From Kamptonema formosum PCC 10802 (GTDB lineage Bacteria > Cyanobacteriota > Cyanobacteriia > Cyanobacteriales > Oscillatoriaceae), in the NCBI RefSeq assembly GCF_000332335.1, contig NZ_KB235952.1, positions 132,644 to 196,643 of the forward strand: a stretch of 64,000 bases of DNA, given 5' to 3'. Position numbers and translations under genes: made by a program. How positions within the stretch are numbered: the stretch's first letter is position 1; every line of letters starts with the position of its first letter. Positions 53,092 to 61,315 of this stretch are shown in pieces. Under the pieces are notes generated by a model. The model saw only the letters and a program-made list of their open reading frames with translations. It had not been told where the DNA came from and made no database searches.

Positions 53092-53471
53092 AGGTTGCGT
53101 GCCTCACTTATCTGATCAAAGCTTGACCGGCTTTGGGTGTTCCCCTGCTGACTGGAAAGCCTGTTCCGCCATGCCGGCAGCCCACTGCTGAGGGTTTGGC
53201 CAGGTGTCAGGCAGGCCACACATCTAATGTATCGCTTTCCCTCAATTCTGGGCAGCCATCTGGGGGCGGATACTGCGGGGAGATATCCGCACTTTCGGGA
53301 AGTGAGGCGGCGGGGTGCCGGTGTGCTTGTCACCAGGCGCGGAAAGCCAGAGGGGGTGGGGCGCGGGTTTATTCATCCCCCGAGCGGCGTCAGGACTCTC
53401 TGGGGCGAACCCGCCCCCGCAAGACGCTGGTGCCACAAAAGAGGTAATTTATTGAGAGGGAGGGAGTTGAC

Positions 53472-53663
53472 ATGTCTAAATTCGAGGAACTTTGCAAAGC
53501 TTATGCCGCCGCTCGGAAGGAATATCGGGACTCCTGTTAAGCTTGCCAGGAGTTTTCCGAGATTTTTGTAAAGGGGATCAGCGATTATTTGGAGTGTGCG
53601 GTTAGCAAGGAAACGGTCTCTGACTTAAAAAAGTTGCTGGGAGGGACTTCTAATTTAACTTAG
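53472..53663 (+). pseudogene. Small gene interrupted by one in-frame TAA
   Basis: The ATG at 53472, with GGGAGG just upstream, opens MSKFEELCKAYAAARKEYRD then SC and a TAA at 53538-53540. The same frame then continues with ACQEFSEIFVKGISDYLECA, VSKETVSDLKKLLGGTSNLT and stop. The continuous pattern (EELCKAYAAARKEY, EFSEIFVKGISDYLEC) resembles a family of small cyanobacterial proteins I remember only vaguely. A single stop in an otherwise intact 63-residue frame suggests a recent nonsense mutation or read-through. No other gene is seen in 53092-53672. Confidence 0.6.
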
Positions 53664-53672
53664 TAAAGAAGG

Positions 53673-54659
53673 TTAGTAAAGAGGGGAGATGTCATCTGAA
53701 CCTGACATTAAACAGCTATCGAAATAATGCTGTAACATCCCTGTGTCCAGGCTTCCCCCTACACCGATCAATACCAGTTGGCTAAAACGGGGCTCCTCCC
53801 CCCAGGTTTCGCCTATTTCTAGGGTTATTCTTGGTCCAACTTGTTGCACAATTACTCGTTCTTCTGGACGATCGACTGTGAATAATATCCCTTTGGCGCG
53901 GAATACTCCTGCGGGTAATTCGGATAACTGTTTCCGCAATTTATGCAAATTAAACGGCAGATCGCTTTGATAGCTCCAAGTTTGAAATTGAGCGGAATGG
54001 TCTCGCTCCAAATTACTAGAAGTAGAACGAGTGGGGAAAGAGTCACTAAATCCTAGTAATAAATCCACAGACACATCCGCATAACTAGCTTCTAGTAACC
54101 GCGCCCAAGGTGCTATTTTTCGCAGGAGTTGATGAGCCGTTGCTTTTTCGGTTTCATCAGCCAGATCCATTTTATTGATGACTACAATATCAGCTGCAGA
54201 AATTTGGTCTATTAGCAAATCTTGATAGTTGATTTTCCCAGCTTGACAGATTTGATGAAGGGAAGTTATATCCACTAGAGAGATAATGCTTTCTAAGCTG
54301 ACTACTTTACTTAAAACCGGGCGTTTCAGGTTTTGTAAGAGGGTATAGGGGTTGGCCACACCACTAGACTCAATCAAGATCCGATCTGGACGGAGGGATA
54401 AGATTTTTAAGATAGAATTAACCAGATCATTTTTTAAGAGACAGCAAACACAACCCCCCTCAAGCGTCATGACATTACTCCCCTCACTTTTGATTAACAT
54501 CCGATCGATATTGAGGCTCCCAAAATCATTCACCAGCACCACAAAGCGGCTCTTATGTTGACCCTGAAGAATACGGTTAAGGAGAGTGGTTTTACCCGCC
54601 CCCAAAAAGCCCGTCAGTAAAGTAACAGGTGTTCTCCAAATATTTCCTGACCAAACCAT
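53673..54659 (-). CDS. CobW/G3E-family metallochaperone GTPase
   Basis: This 328-residue protein has the G3E GTPase layout: Walker A GFLGAGKTTLLNRIL (P-loop near 17-24), metal-binding CxCC (GGCVCCLLKND, about 71-74), ESSGVANP, NKMD for guanine recognition, and a C-terminal CobW_C domain (GVFRAKGILFTVDRPEERVI). Family members deliver zinc or cobalt to client enzymes. It is 5 bases downstream of the amidohydrolase gene, a metal enzyme, so that may be its client. Base composition is lower in GC than that of most of the window, consistent with horizontal acquisition of the pair. Confidence 0.9.
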   Translation of the reverse strand: MVWSGNIWRTPVTLLTGFLGAGKTTLLNRILQGQHKSRFVVLVNDFGSLNIDRMLIKSEGSNVMTLEGGCVCCLLKNDLVNSILKILSLRPDRILIESSGVANPYTLLQNLKRPVLSKVVSLESIISLVDITSLHQICQAGKINYQDLLIDQISAADIVVINKMDLADETEKATAHQLLRKIAPWARLLEASYADVSVDLLLGFSDSFPTRSTSSNLERDHSAQFQTWSYQSDLPFNLHKLRKQLSELPAGVFRAKGILFTVDRPEERVIVQQVGPRITLEIGETWGEEPRFSQLVLIGVGGSLDTGMLQHYFDSCLMSGSDDISPLY

Positions 54660-54664
54660 TCCGC

Positions 54665-55918
54665 TTATTCCTCCGATGGGTGCTTATAAATGACTCCCTC
54701 TTTCATCACAAAATCCACTTGACCAGTAACGTTAATATCCTCAAAAGGATTCCCTGGCATAGCCACAATATCAGCTATTTTGCCCGGAGCTAAAACCCCG
54801 ATATTTGGCTGCATTAATAATTCAGCAGCTGCACTGGTTGCTGCTTTTAGAGCGCGGGAGGGAGTGATGCCATTTTGAACCATCGCTGGAAACTCTTTCC
54901 AGTTATCTTGGTGGGGAAAAGTTCCGGCATCAGTACCAAAAGCGATCTTCACGTTGCTTTTGGCTAAATTTTGGGCACATTCGATCAGCTGAGAGGCATA
55001 TTTTTGGTATTTAGCGTGTTGCCAAGGCGAGCGGTGTTGCCAATAGGCATCATTATTGACATTGCGAGCCTTCTCTAGTACGGTGTATTGGGTGGGTACA
55101 ATGTAAACCCCTTGCTGTTCCATTAATTGCAAAGTGTCTGCTGTAGCAAGATTCCCGTGTTCAATAGAGCGCACTCCTGCCTTAACAGCACGTTTAATCC
55201 CCTCACCTCCATAGGCGTGAGGACAAGCGTAAATACCGAAATCTTTGGCGGTGCTGACTAGGACATTCATCTCCTCTTGGGAGTAAGTAGTTTGGCTTGG
55301 ATCGTCGGTGGGAGAGCTAAAACCACCTGTGGCACAGAATTTAATCCAATCGGCTCCCGAACGGATTTCTTCCCGCACCATGCGGATAATCTCTGCTGTC
55401 CCGTCGGCGACTTCAAATTTCTCTGGACTAAACTGAAAAGCCACCAAGGAGGTAAAATCGCCGTGTCCCCCTTGGGCGGAGATCAGATGAGGACAGACGA
55501 ACATTCTCGGCCCGATAATCCACCCTTTGGCGATAGCCCTTTTGATATCGACGGTAATAAATTCTGGGTTTGGACAGCCCACTTCCCTGATAGTGGTAAA
55601 ACCGTTCATTAAAAGTTTTTTCAGTGCACCTAAGCTATAAAGGGTCATCAGTGGTGTTGTCGCCTGGTAAGGATTCTCTGGAATATTAGGATCTCCTTCA
55701 CAGAAGGTGACGTGAACATGACAATCTATAAAGCCGGGGGTAACGCTGTGGCCTTTTAATTCAATGATTTGAGCATTGGTGCGATCCACTTTTGGGGCAA
55801 CCGCCGTGATTTGTCCGTTTTCGACGCGAATTTCGCTTGGCCCAAGCAGATTTTCTGCTAAACCATCCCAATATTGCTCAGCGACAATTACATAAGTTTG
55901 ATTGGTAGCGTTAGCCAT
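54665..55918 (-). CDS. Metal-dependent amidohydrolase
   Basis: This 417-residue protein is a TIM-barrel amidohydrolase of the imidazolonepropionase/prolidase-like group. The metal ligands are His67 and His69 (GFIDCHVHVTF), the bridging Lys of DWIKFCATGG, His of YACPHAYGGEG, His of SIEHGNL and Asp of FGTDAGTF. The C-terminal sheet is typical (GKIADIVAMPGNPFEDI). Similar enzymes act on Xaa-Pro dipeptides, mycotoxins or cyclic amides; the substrate is unknown here. It is transcribed with the CobW-like gene immediately downstream. GC content is lower than in flanking genes. Confidence 0.9.
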   Translation of the reverse strand: MANATNQTYVIVAEQYWDGLAENLLGPSEIRVENGQITAVAPKVDRTNAQIIELKGHSVTPGFIDCHVHVTFCEGDPNIPENPYQATTPLMTLYSLGALKKLLMNGFTTIREVGCPNPEFITVDIKRAIAKGWIIGPRMFVCPHLISAQGGHGDFTSLVAFQFSPEKFEVADGTAEIIRMVREEIRSGADWIKFCATGGFSSPTDDPSQTTYSQEEMNVLVSTAKDFGIYACPHAYGGEGIKRAVKAGVRSIEHGNLATADTLQLMEQQGVYIVPTQYTVLEKARNVNNDAYWQHRSPWQHAKYQKYASQLIECAQNLAKSNVKIAFGTDAGTFPHQDNWKEFPAMVQNGITPSRALKAATSAAAELLMQPNIGVLAPGKIADIVAMPGNPFEDINVTGQVDFVMKEGVIYKHPSEE

Positions 55919-56016
55919 TTTTTTCTGGGATTAGTTTTTATCGTTTACGTTAGAGCCGCGACGAATAAGTATGTATAACTTATTCCGTCTACCTGCGCCA
56001 GTTAATTGCACCTTTA

Positions 56017-56247
56017 CTAGCAGCGGAGACTGTTATTCATTAAGATTGACTGTCGCAGCCTTGCCTTCTTTAGCACCTGATATTCAGGGAAGGGTTTGAG
56101 AGTCAAAACGCGGGGCAACTTGGGTGAGCGAGTACATTGATATCGACTGAGGCAAGCCCTACAATCCCGGGGACTAACCCGCACCTTGATAACTGGATTC
56201 TTATAGTTATCAGAGTGCTTGCGCCAATACTTACTTTGGCAACCCAT
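56017..56247 (-). pseudogene. Transposase fragment, IS1182-like
   Basis: The minus strand reads MGCQSKYWRKHSDNYKNPVI, then KVRVSPRDCRACLSRYQCTR, then SPKLPRVLTLKP. It matches the Cys-rich middle part of transposases in the IS1182 group (CxxC and RCTR-like signatures). After LKKARLRQS the similarity breaks, and the catalytic domains on both sides are absent. A short related frame upstream suggests a frameshift. It is the remnant of an insertion next to the psbA fragment. Confidence 0.65.
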
Positions 56248-56312
56248 CGGACAGAGGTTTCACTCCGATTCCCCATCTCCCGTAAAACAGGAAATATCAA
56301 AACCTTGGTTAG

Positions 56313-56513
56313 CTAGTGCTTGTCATCAGCTTGGAACACCAACATGAAGTTGAAAGTTCCGCTGATACCCAGAGGCATGCCTTCGGAGAAAGAACCTTGA
56401 CCGATCGGGTAGATCGGGAACGCTGCAGTTGCAGCAGCAACCGGAGCGCTGTAAGGCACGCAGATCCAAGGACGCATACCTAGCCGGTAGAAAAGCTCCC
56501 ACTCACCCCCAAT
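56313..56513 (-). pseudogene. psbA: Orphan internal fragment of psbA (photosystem II D1)
   Basis: The minus strand encodes [20 protein letters not shown], then [20 protein letters not shown], then [20 protein letters not shown] and ADDKH with a stop. It corresponds to about residues 128-192 of D1 (relatives: [36 protein letters not shown]). It has no start codon and is preceded by an in-frame TAG. The rest of psbA is missing on both sides. Several normally invariant residues are changed (VAYS to VPYS, VFLIYP to AFPIYP). It is a dead fragment left after recombination, next to transposase remains. Confidence 0.85.
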
Positions 56514-56936
56514 CTAGCATGTTTATTAGTGCTATTTAATTTCCGAGGTTCGTATAATTTTCCCTATCTTAAACAGCCTGTTAAGGTTTGTACAGGGGGT
56601 GAGTCAGCATTTTTTCTGATGGGATAGATAAGTTTTACTTATCAGAGGGGCCGGTGGCAGGCTCCCGGCCCGCTCAGTTATGGTGCATTTAATTTGCACT
56701 GTTAATATCTACAGAACCTTTCAGGCCATACTCTCTGACAGCCACTACAGGGAGATAATGCCAAGCAAGCTGGCTCTGCTATCTTCCAATAGATCAGCAA
56801 ATTAAAAGCAAAACATCTGAGAGTGATTTTTCTGACGCCAGACGCTGCAGGACCGGCGTCTCGCCTGTTCAATACCTTTGAGAGCAAGCGTTTCAGCCCT
56901 GTCCATTCCTGAACTGTCCAGTGCTATAACCCTCAA

Positions 56937-56995
56937 TCCAAAATCCTTGCATCCAAAATCCTTGCATCCAAAATCCTTGCATCCAAAATCCTGGC
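56937..56995. repeat. ATCCAAAATCCTTGC tandem repeat
   Basis: Four units of 15 bp end just before thiS. Similar CCAAAATCC units stand before potB at 47335. The region 56514-56936 upstream holds no recognisable gene. Confidence 0.85.
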
Positions 56996-57001
56996 GCACA
57001 C

Positions 57002-57223
57002 CTAGCCTCCCCCGACAATCGTGACAATTTCCAGGCGATCTCCTTCCTGGATGCGGGTTTGCTCCCAGAATTGCCGGTGGAGAATCTCCCCGTTATACTC
57101 CACCGCCAGCAAACGAGGATTTAACCCCAGCTGTTCCAGCAGAGCCGGCAGGGAAGTTTCGGGGGGGCAAGTGCGGGTTTCCCCATTGACTAGCAGCGTA
57201 ATTTGTGCTGTATCTTTCATCAT
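57002..57223 (-). CDS. thiS: Sulfur carrier protein ThiS
   Basis: This 73-residue ubiquitin-like protein starts MMKDTAQITLLVNGETRTCP and ends IQEGDRLEIVTIVGGG. The C-terminal GG is the site where ThiF adenylates and a thiocarboxylate forms, the sulfur source for the thiazole ring of thiamine. Expected family elements such as LPALLEQLGLNPRLLAVEYN are present. It lies 256 bases downstream of thiE on the same strand, so the two are probably co-regulated. Ribosome-binding sequence AATGATG is unclear because two ATGs are adjacent (57223 and 57220). Confidence 0.93.
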   Translation of the reverse strand: MMKDTAQITLLVNGETRTCPPETSLPALLEQLGLNPRLLAVEYNGEILHRQFWEQTRIQEGDRLEIVTIVGGG

Positions 57224-57479
57224 TTCTCAGATTATTTCTCAAAAGTCAGCCGGTGAGATTCTTGCAGAACTTACGCAGGGACACTTAATGTGGTGTGGTG
57301 CCGGTTACGCTATCGCGTTCCCACCCTACATATAGAGGCTGTGCGTAAGTCCTGCCTTCGAGATTCAAACAAAAAACAAACATTACTCTTTCTCCCCCTC
57401 CCCGCCTGCGGGGAAGGTGGGGCCCCCTCTGGGGATAAGGGGCTGGGGCTGGAGTTGGGGGGGTGGGGTTCATCGCCGG

Positions 57480-58580
57480 TCACTCAGCACTTTTCAAAGC
57501 TTTCAGCGTTTGCATGCGAGCCAGCTGAGAGATAAAATACTGAGTCGCGAGAGTCGGCTGGTCTGCTTCCATAATGGCGCGCACCACCGCCACCCGCTGA
57601 GCGCCGGCAGCCAGAACATCATTGACATTGCCCATATCAATGCCCCCAATCGCGAACCAGGGAACCGGCGAGTGAGCGGCGGCATATTTCACGTAATCGA
57701 AACCGGCAGCTTCCTTCCCGACTTTCGTAGGGGTTTCAAAAACCGGCCCCACCCCAATATAATCCGCCCCTTCCAGAACCGCGCGCTGCATTTCCTCCGG
57801 ATTCGTCGTCGAGCGACCGACCAGCCGGTGGGGTCCGAGCAGCTGCCGCGCCAGAGCGATCGGGATATCTTGCTGGCCGAGATGAACCCCATCCGCATCA
57901 GCGGCGATGGCCAGATCGGCGCGGTCATTGACAATAAATAGAGCCCCATAGCGCCGGCACAGCTGGCACAGCTTCTGGGCGTTCTTGAGCCGGTCGGTGT
58001 CCTCAGCGGTTTTATCCCGATACTGAAGCAGAGTCAGTCCCCCTTGCAGGGCTGCTTCCACAATTTGAAACAGCTGTTCTGACGGAGCCGTCACCAGATA
58101 CAGGCCCGATGACTGGAGCTGCTGGTGGCGCTGGTAAGCCAGCAGAGTGCTTTCCATCGTGTAGACCCGATAGCGCATCTGCTTGAATGCCGCTCCCATA
58201 TCCGGGTGGTGGAGCTTGCCATACTCCTCAAGCACCCGCAGCGCTTCTTCCACGCGGCTGAAATTAACCTGCAACAGCTGCCGTATGCTAGAGCGCCGCT
58301 CCTCCCCAGGATGAGTCAGCTCCGTCCCCGGGTCGCCCGCCGTGTCCCGGGCCGACCGCAGCTCCTCGGTGTGCCACGCCGCCAGCTCTTGGCGCATTTG
58401 CTTGCAAGCGCCGGCGAACTGGACGCTGTTGAGGCCAAACCGGCACCATTCCTCGATAATTCTCAGCCCTTCCCGGGCGCGGTCTAAATTCGCGTCCAAA
58501 ATCCTACAGACAGCAGGTTGCGCCCCTGCGGTCGCCAAGCCTTCCCCCGTTTCACTCCAGCTGTGTTTATCGCCCATCAC
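57480..58580 (-). CDS. thiE: Thiamine-phosphate synthase, cyanobacterial long form
   Basis: This 366-residue protein has the C-terminal ThiE barrel (GLYLVTAPSEQLFQIVEAAL, LQYRDKTAEDTDRLKNAQKL, FIVNDRADLAIAADADGVHL, GQQDIP, GADYIGVGPVFETPTKVGKE, FAIGGIDMGNV). It joins HMP pyrophosphate and thiazole phosphate to make thiamine phosphate. The first about 150 residues (ILDANLDRAREGLRIIEEWC and EALRVLEEYGKLHHPDM) form the N-terminal helical domain seen only in long cyanobacterial ThiE proteins. No TPP riboswitch was recognised upstream. Confidence 0.95.
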   Translation of the reverse strand: MMGDKHSWSETGEGLATAGAQPAVCRILDANLDRAREGLRIIEEWCRFGLNSVQFAGACKQMRQELAAWHTEELRSARDTAGDPGTELTHPGEERRSSIRQLLQVNFSRVEEALRVLEEYGKLHHPDMGAAFKQMRYRVYTMESTLLAYQRHQQLQSSGLYLVTAPSEQLFQIVEAALQGGLTLLQYRDKTAEDTDRLKNAQKLCQLCRRYGALFIVNDRADLAIAADADGVHLGQQDIPIALARQLLGPHRLVGRSTTNPEEMQRAVLEGADYIGVGPVFETPTKVGKEAAGFDYVKYAAAHSPVPWFAIGGIDMGNVNDVLAAGAQRVAVVRAIMEADQPTLATQYFISQLARMQTLKALKSAE

Positions 58581-59197
58581 AACACCCCCTTACGATTTTA
58601 CTCCTAACAGTCAGTCTGCTGGCCGACCTTGCTGCAGTGTGAGGCGTCAACCAGAATACAGTATACGAACGATGTAAAATTTTGCCATTGAACCTGGCAG
58701 TTTTCAGAATTTTTAAACTTTTTCTGCAGAAAAACGGAGGTGGCAAAATGGGAGGCAATCAGCAGGTGAAGAGAGCGAAACCGAACACAGACCGGTCCCC
58801 TGGTTCTCCGTCCCCCCGCCCTGAGATTGGCCTGACCCAGGCGGGCATCACTCCGCTGTCAGGATGGGTGTTGGCGGAGCTATTTTTCGGGGGGCTGAAA
58901 CAATCCAGGGGTGCGCCGGCCTCCGGGGGAGCCGGAACCGGCAGCCGGCAAGCGCACATGACACCGGCAGCACCCCTGCGCGCCCGGTTTCAGGGGGGGG
59001 TGGGGAGCGGGAGAGACGAACAGTTTTATGTTTACTTTAATTGTGTCCGCCCACTCAATTCTCAGCAGCGCTCAAGCGGTAGGAGGGGGAGGAATTGCCT
59101 CTGTACAATGCTATAGATTGTTTTGACTGTCTCAGTGGAGCGGGTGCTGCGCCCATCAAAAATCGCTAAAAGTCATATCCACCGTTGGAGGAGAGCC
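58581..59197. other. Intergenic region between thiE and the beta-helix gene
   Basis: A frame from ATG 58749 with GGAGG upstream (MGGNQQVKRAKPNTDRSPGS) is Pro/Gly/Arg-rich and lacks family motifs, so I do not call it. Promoters for the divergent thiE and beta-helix genes should be here. Confidence 0.45.
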
Positions 59198-60904
59198 GTG
59201 AGTTCGATCTACCAGAACAGCTATTTAGGTAGCGTGCCAGCTAGCTGTTGCCAAATCTCAGTCCGTCCTGCCAGTACGGGTGGCGCTTGCGCCCTCGGAG
59301 TGGCCGCCACGGCCTTAGTGTGGCTGTCTTCCCCGGCAGCTGTTGCCGGGACCCCCAGTGCAGTTGAGGCATCAGCGCCGTCACAGCAGCCAGTTACTGT
59401 AGCGCAGGCGTCGCCTTCATCCGTGCTGCATGTCAATCCCACTTCCGGGAATGACTCAACCGGCAATGGCAGCGAAGGCGCTCCGTTCAAAACCCTCACT
59501 AGCGCTTTGAGCGCAGCTGGACCCAACACCGTAATTTTACTAGCGCCGGGAACCTACAGCGCTCAAACCGGCGAAACCTTTCCCATCTCGCTCAAACCGG
59601 GCGTCACCGTTCAGGGCGACCCGAACACCCGAGGCCAAAAAATTGTCATTTCTGGCGGCGGCACCTACCTCAGCCCCAGCGTTGGCACCCAAAACGTAGC
59701 GATTCTGGGAGCGGACAAAGCGGCGCTGACCGGCGTCACCGTCAGCAACTCCAACCCTCGCGGTTACGGGCTGTGGGTGGAATCCACCTCTCCGCTGGTG
59801 ACGGACAGCACCTTTACCGGCAACACCCATGACGGCATTTCTGTCAACGGCACCGGCGCGCCGGTGATTCGCAACAATCACTTCTATAAAAACGGAGCCA
59901 GTGGCATCACAAGCTTCGGCACCTCTCGCCCTGAAATCACCAGCAACCTGTTTCAAAACACCGGCTTCGGAATCAATATCGGGCAAAAGGGCGCACCGGT
60001 CGTCACTGGCAACCGCCTCACCCAGAACCGAGCCGGGGTTGTGGTGCAAGCTTCCGGGCGACCGGTGCTGCGCAACAACCAAATCGACAGCAACCTGCAA
60101 GATGGCATCGTCGCCATCGCCTCTGCCCAGCCCGATCTCGGAAGCCGGGACCAGCCTGGAGGCAATATCATCCGCAACAATGGTCAATTGGACATCAACG
60201 CTAAAGCCACCAGCCAAATTATCCCGGCCTTTGGCAATCAGCTGTCTGCGAACCGCACCAACGGTCGCCTCGACCTGGCCGGCAATCTCACCGCACCGTC
60301 AGGCACAGCGGCACTCCCCCCCGCAACTCCCCCAGCGTCCCGCTCGGTGCCCATAGCGGTGCCGCCCCCTGCAGCCCCAGCCAGCCGGCTGCCGGTGCTG
60401 CCACCGCTCGCCCCAGCTGAGCGCCCTCCCGCCGGGACTTCCCAGCCGGTGCTGGCCTCCCCAGGGGCAATAGAAATCCCCGTGCCGCTGCCCGGCTCAT
60501 CTGCCGTTCCCGTCGCCGTCGGGCCGGCCTCGTCAAAGCCCTCAGCCCTGCCCACCCTTGACGCTCCCCCCCCGCCGGCTGCAGTGCTGCCGGTTCCCGG
60601 CATCCCCGGCAGCAGCATCCCCGCCGGCACCCGCTCTCCAAACCCCAGCCGCGCTGCCGGCGAGCCCCCACCCCCGCCCGGTGGCCCTGCGGCCCCCGGC
60701 CTGCGCTATCGGGTGATTGTCGAGACGCGCTCTGACACAGAGCAAGATCGCGTGCGCTCCCTGGTGCCCGAAGCCTTTCGCACCTACCTCAACGGTCAGG
60801 CGGTCATGCAGGCGGGAATCTTTACCGACGCCGACAACGCTGAGAAACTGCAGAAAATGCTGCAAAGTAATGGCCTGAAAGCCACTGTGGAACTCCTGCA
60901 GTGA
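59198..60904 (+). CDS. Exported parallel beta-helix protein with SPOR domain
   Basis: GTG 59198 is chosen because GGAGGAG precedes it by five bases; a TTG at 59123 is possible. A hydrophobic signal region (GVAATALVWLSSPAAVAG) follows. Residues about 70-350 are a right-handed parallel beta-helix (DUF1565-like) with NPTSGNDSTGNGSEGAPFKT and repeats such as PVIRNNHFYKNGASGITSFG. A Pro/Ala-rich spacer leads to a C-terminal SPOR domain (RYRVIVETRSDTEQDRVRSL; QAGIFTDADNAEKLQKMLQS), which binds denuded peptidoglycan. Length is 568 residues. It is likely a periplasmic or outer-envelope factor tethered to the wall, possibly at division sites. Confidence 0.85.
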   Translation: MSSIYQNSYLGSVPASCCQISVRPASTGGACALGVAATALVWLSSPAAVAGTPSAVEASAPSQQPVTVAQASPSSVLHVNPTSGNDSTGNGSEGAPFKTLTSALSAAGPNTVILLAPGTYSAQTGETFPISLKPGVTVQGDPNTRGQKIVISGGGTYLSPSVGTQNVAILGADKAALTGVTVSNSNPRGYGLWVESTSPLVTDSTFTGNTHDGISVNGTGAPVIRNNHFYKNGASGITSFGTSRPEITSNLFQNTGFGINIGQKGAPVVTGNRLTQNRAGVVVQASGRPVLRNNQIDSNLQDGIVAIASAQPDLGSRDQPGGNIIRNNGQLDINAKATSQIIPAFGNQLSANRTNGRLDLAGNLTAPSGTAALPPATPPASRSVPIAVPPPAAPASRLPVLPPLAPAERPPAGTSQPVLASPGAIEIPVPLPGSSAVPVAVGPASSKPSALPTLDAPPPPAAVLPVPGIPGSSIPAGTRSPNPSRAAGEPPPPPGGPAAPGLRYRVIVETRSDTEQDRVRSLVPEAFRTYLNGQAVMQAGIFTDADNAEKLQKMLQSNGLKATVELLQ

Positions 60905-61148
60905 CATCCGAGGGCCCGGCGGCTTCCGGCCATCCCTCACCCCACTCCGCCGCCGGCCCCCTTCGAGGCTATTCGGTTGATAACTTGCTATTGGAAACCG
61001 CTCGAAAGTTCCGAAACGCTGTCCCCCAGATCGCATTAATATTTACTAATCAGCCGGATTTATCTCAAAAACCACTAAGGCGGAAGAAAAGTTCTCCGCA
61101 CGGACCGATTCCCCCCTGGCAGCATCCCGCCGGCGTCTGGCGCGAGTT

Positions 61149-61263
61149 TATAGCAGCAGTCATATTGGTTAAGACGTCAGTGACCTAGGGAAAAAGGCGT
61201 AGGGCAGGCGTTCCCTCCGTGCCCTCTTGATGTAATGTCCTAACCTAAGTGCATACTGCTATA
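61149..61263. mobile_element. MITE-like element, copy 8
   Basis: The ends are TATAGCAGCAGTCATATTGG and CCTAACCTAAGTGCATACTG then CTATA. The core GACCTAGGGAAAAAGGCGTA and GGCAGGCGTTCCCTCCGTGC match copies 3 and 4 in inverted form. Confidence 0.8.
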
Positions 61264-61315
61264 CCTGCGCCCACCGGCGGTTCAAGTCCAGATGTGGCCA
61301 GACCCATCTGCAAGT

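Noticed and set aside
58581-58700. TPP riboswitch upstream of thiE
   Set aside because: The THI-box core (CTGAGA and ACCTGATC-type segments) could not be found.
58682-59116. 144-residue plus-strand frame near thiE
   Set aside because: Low-complexity Pro/Gly/Arg sequence without motifs; overlaps a promoter region.
61261-61290. tRNA T-arm-like GGTTCAAGTCC
   Set aside because: No pairing stem, anticodon arm or acceptor stem around it.
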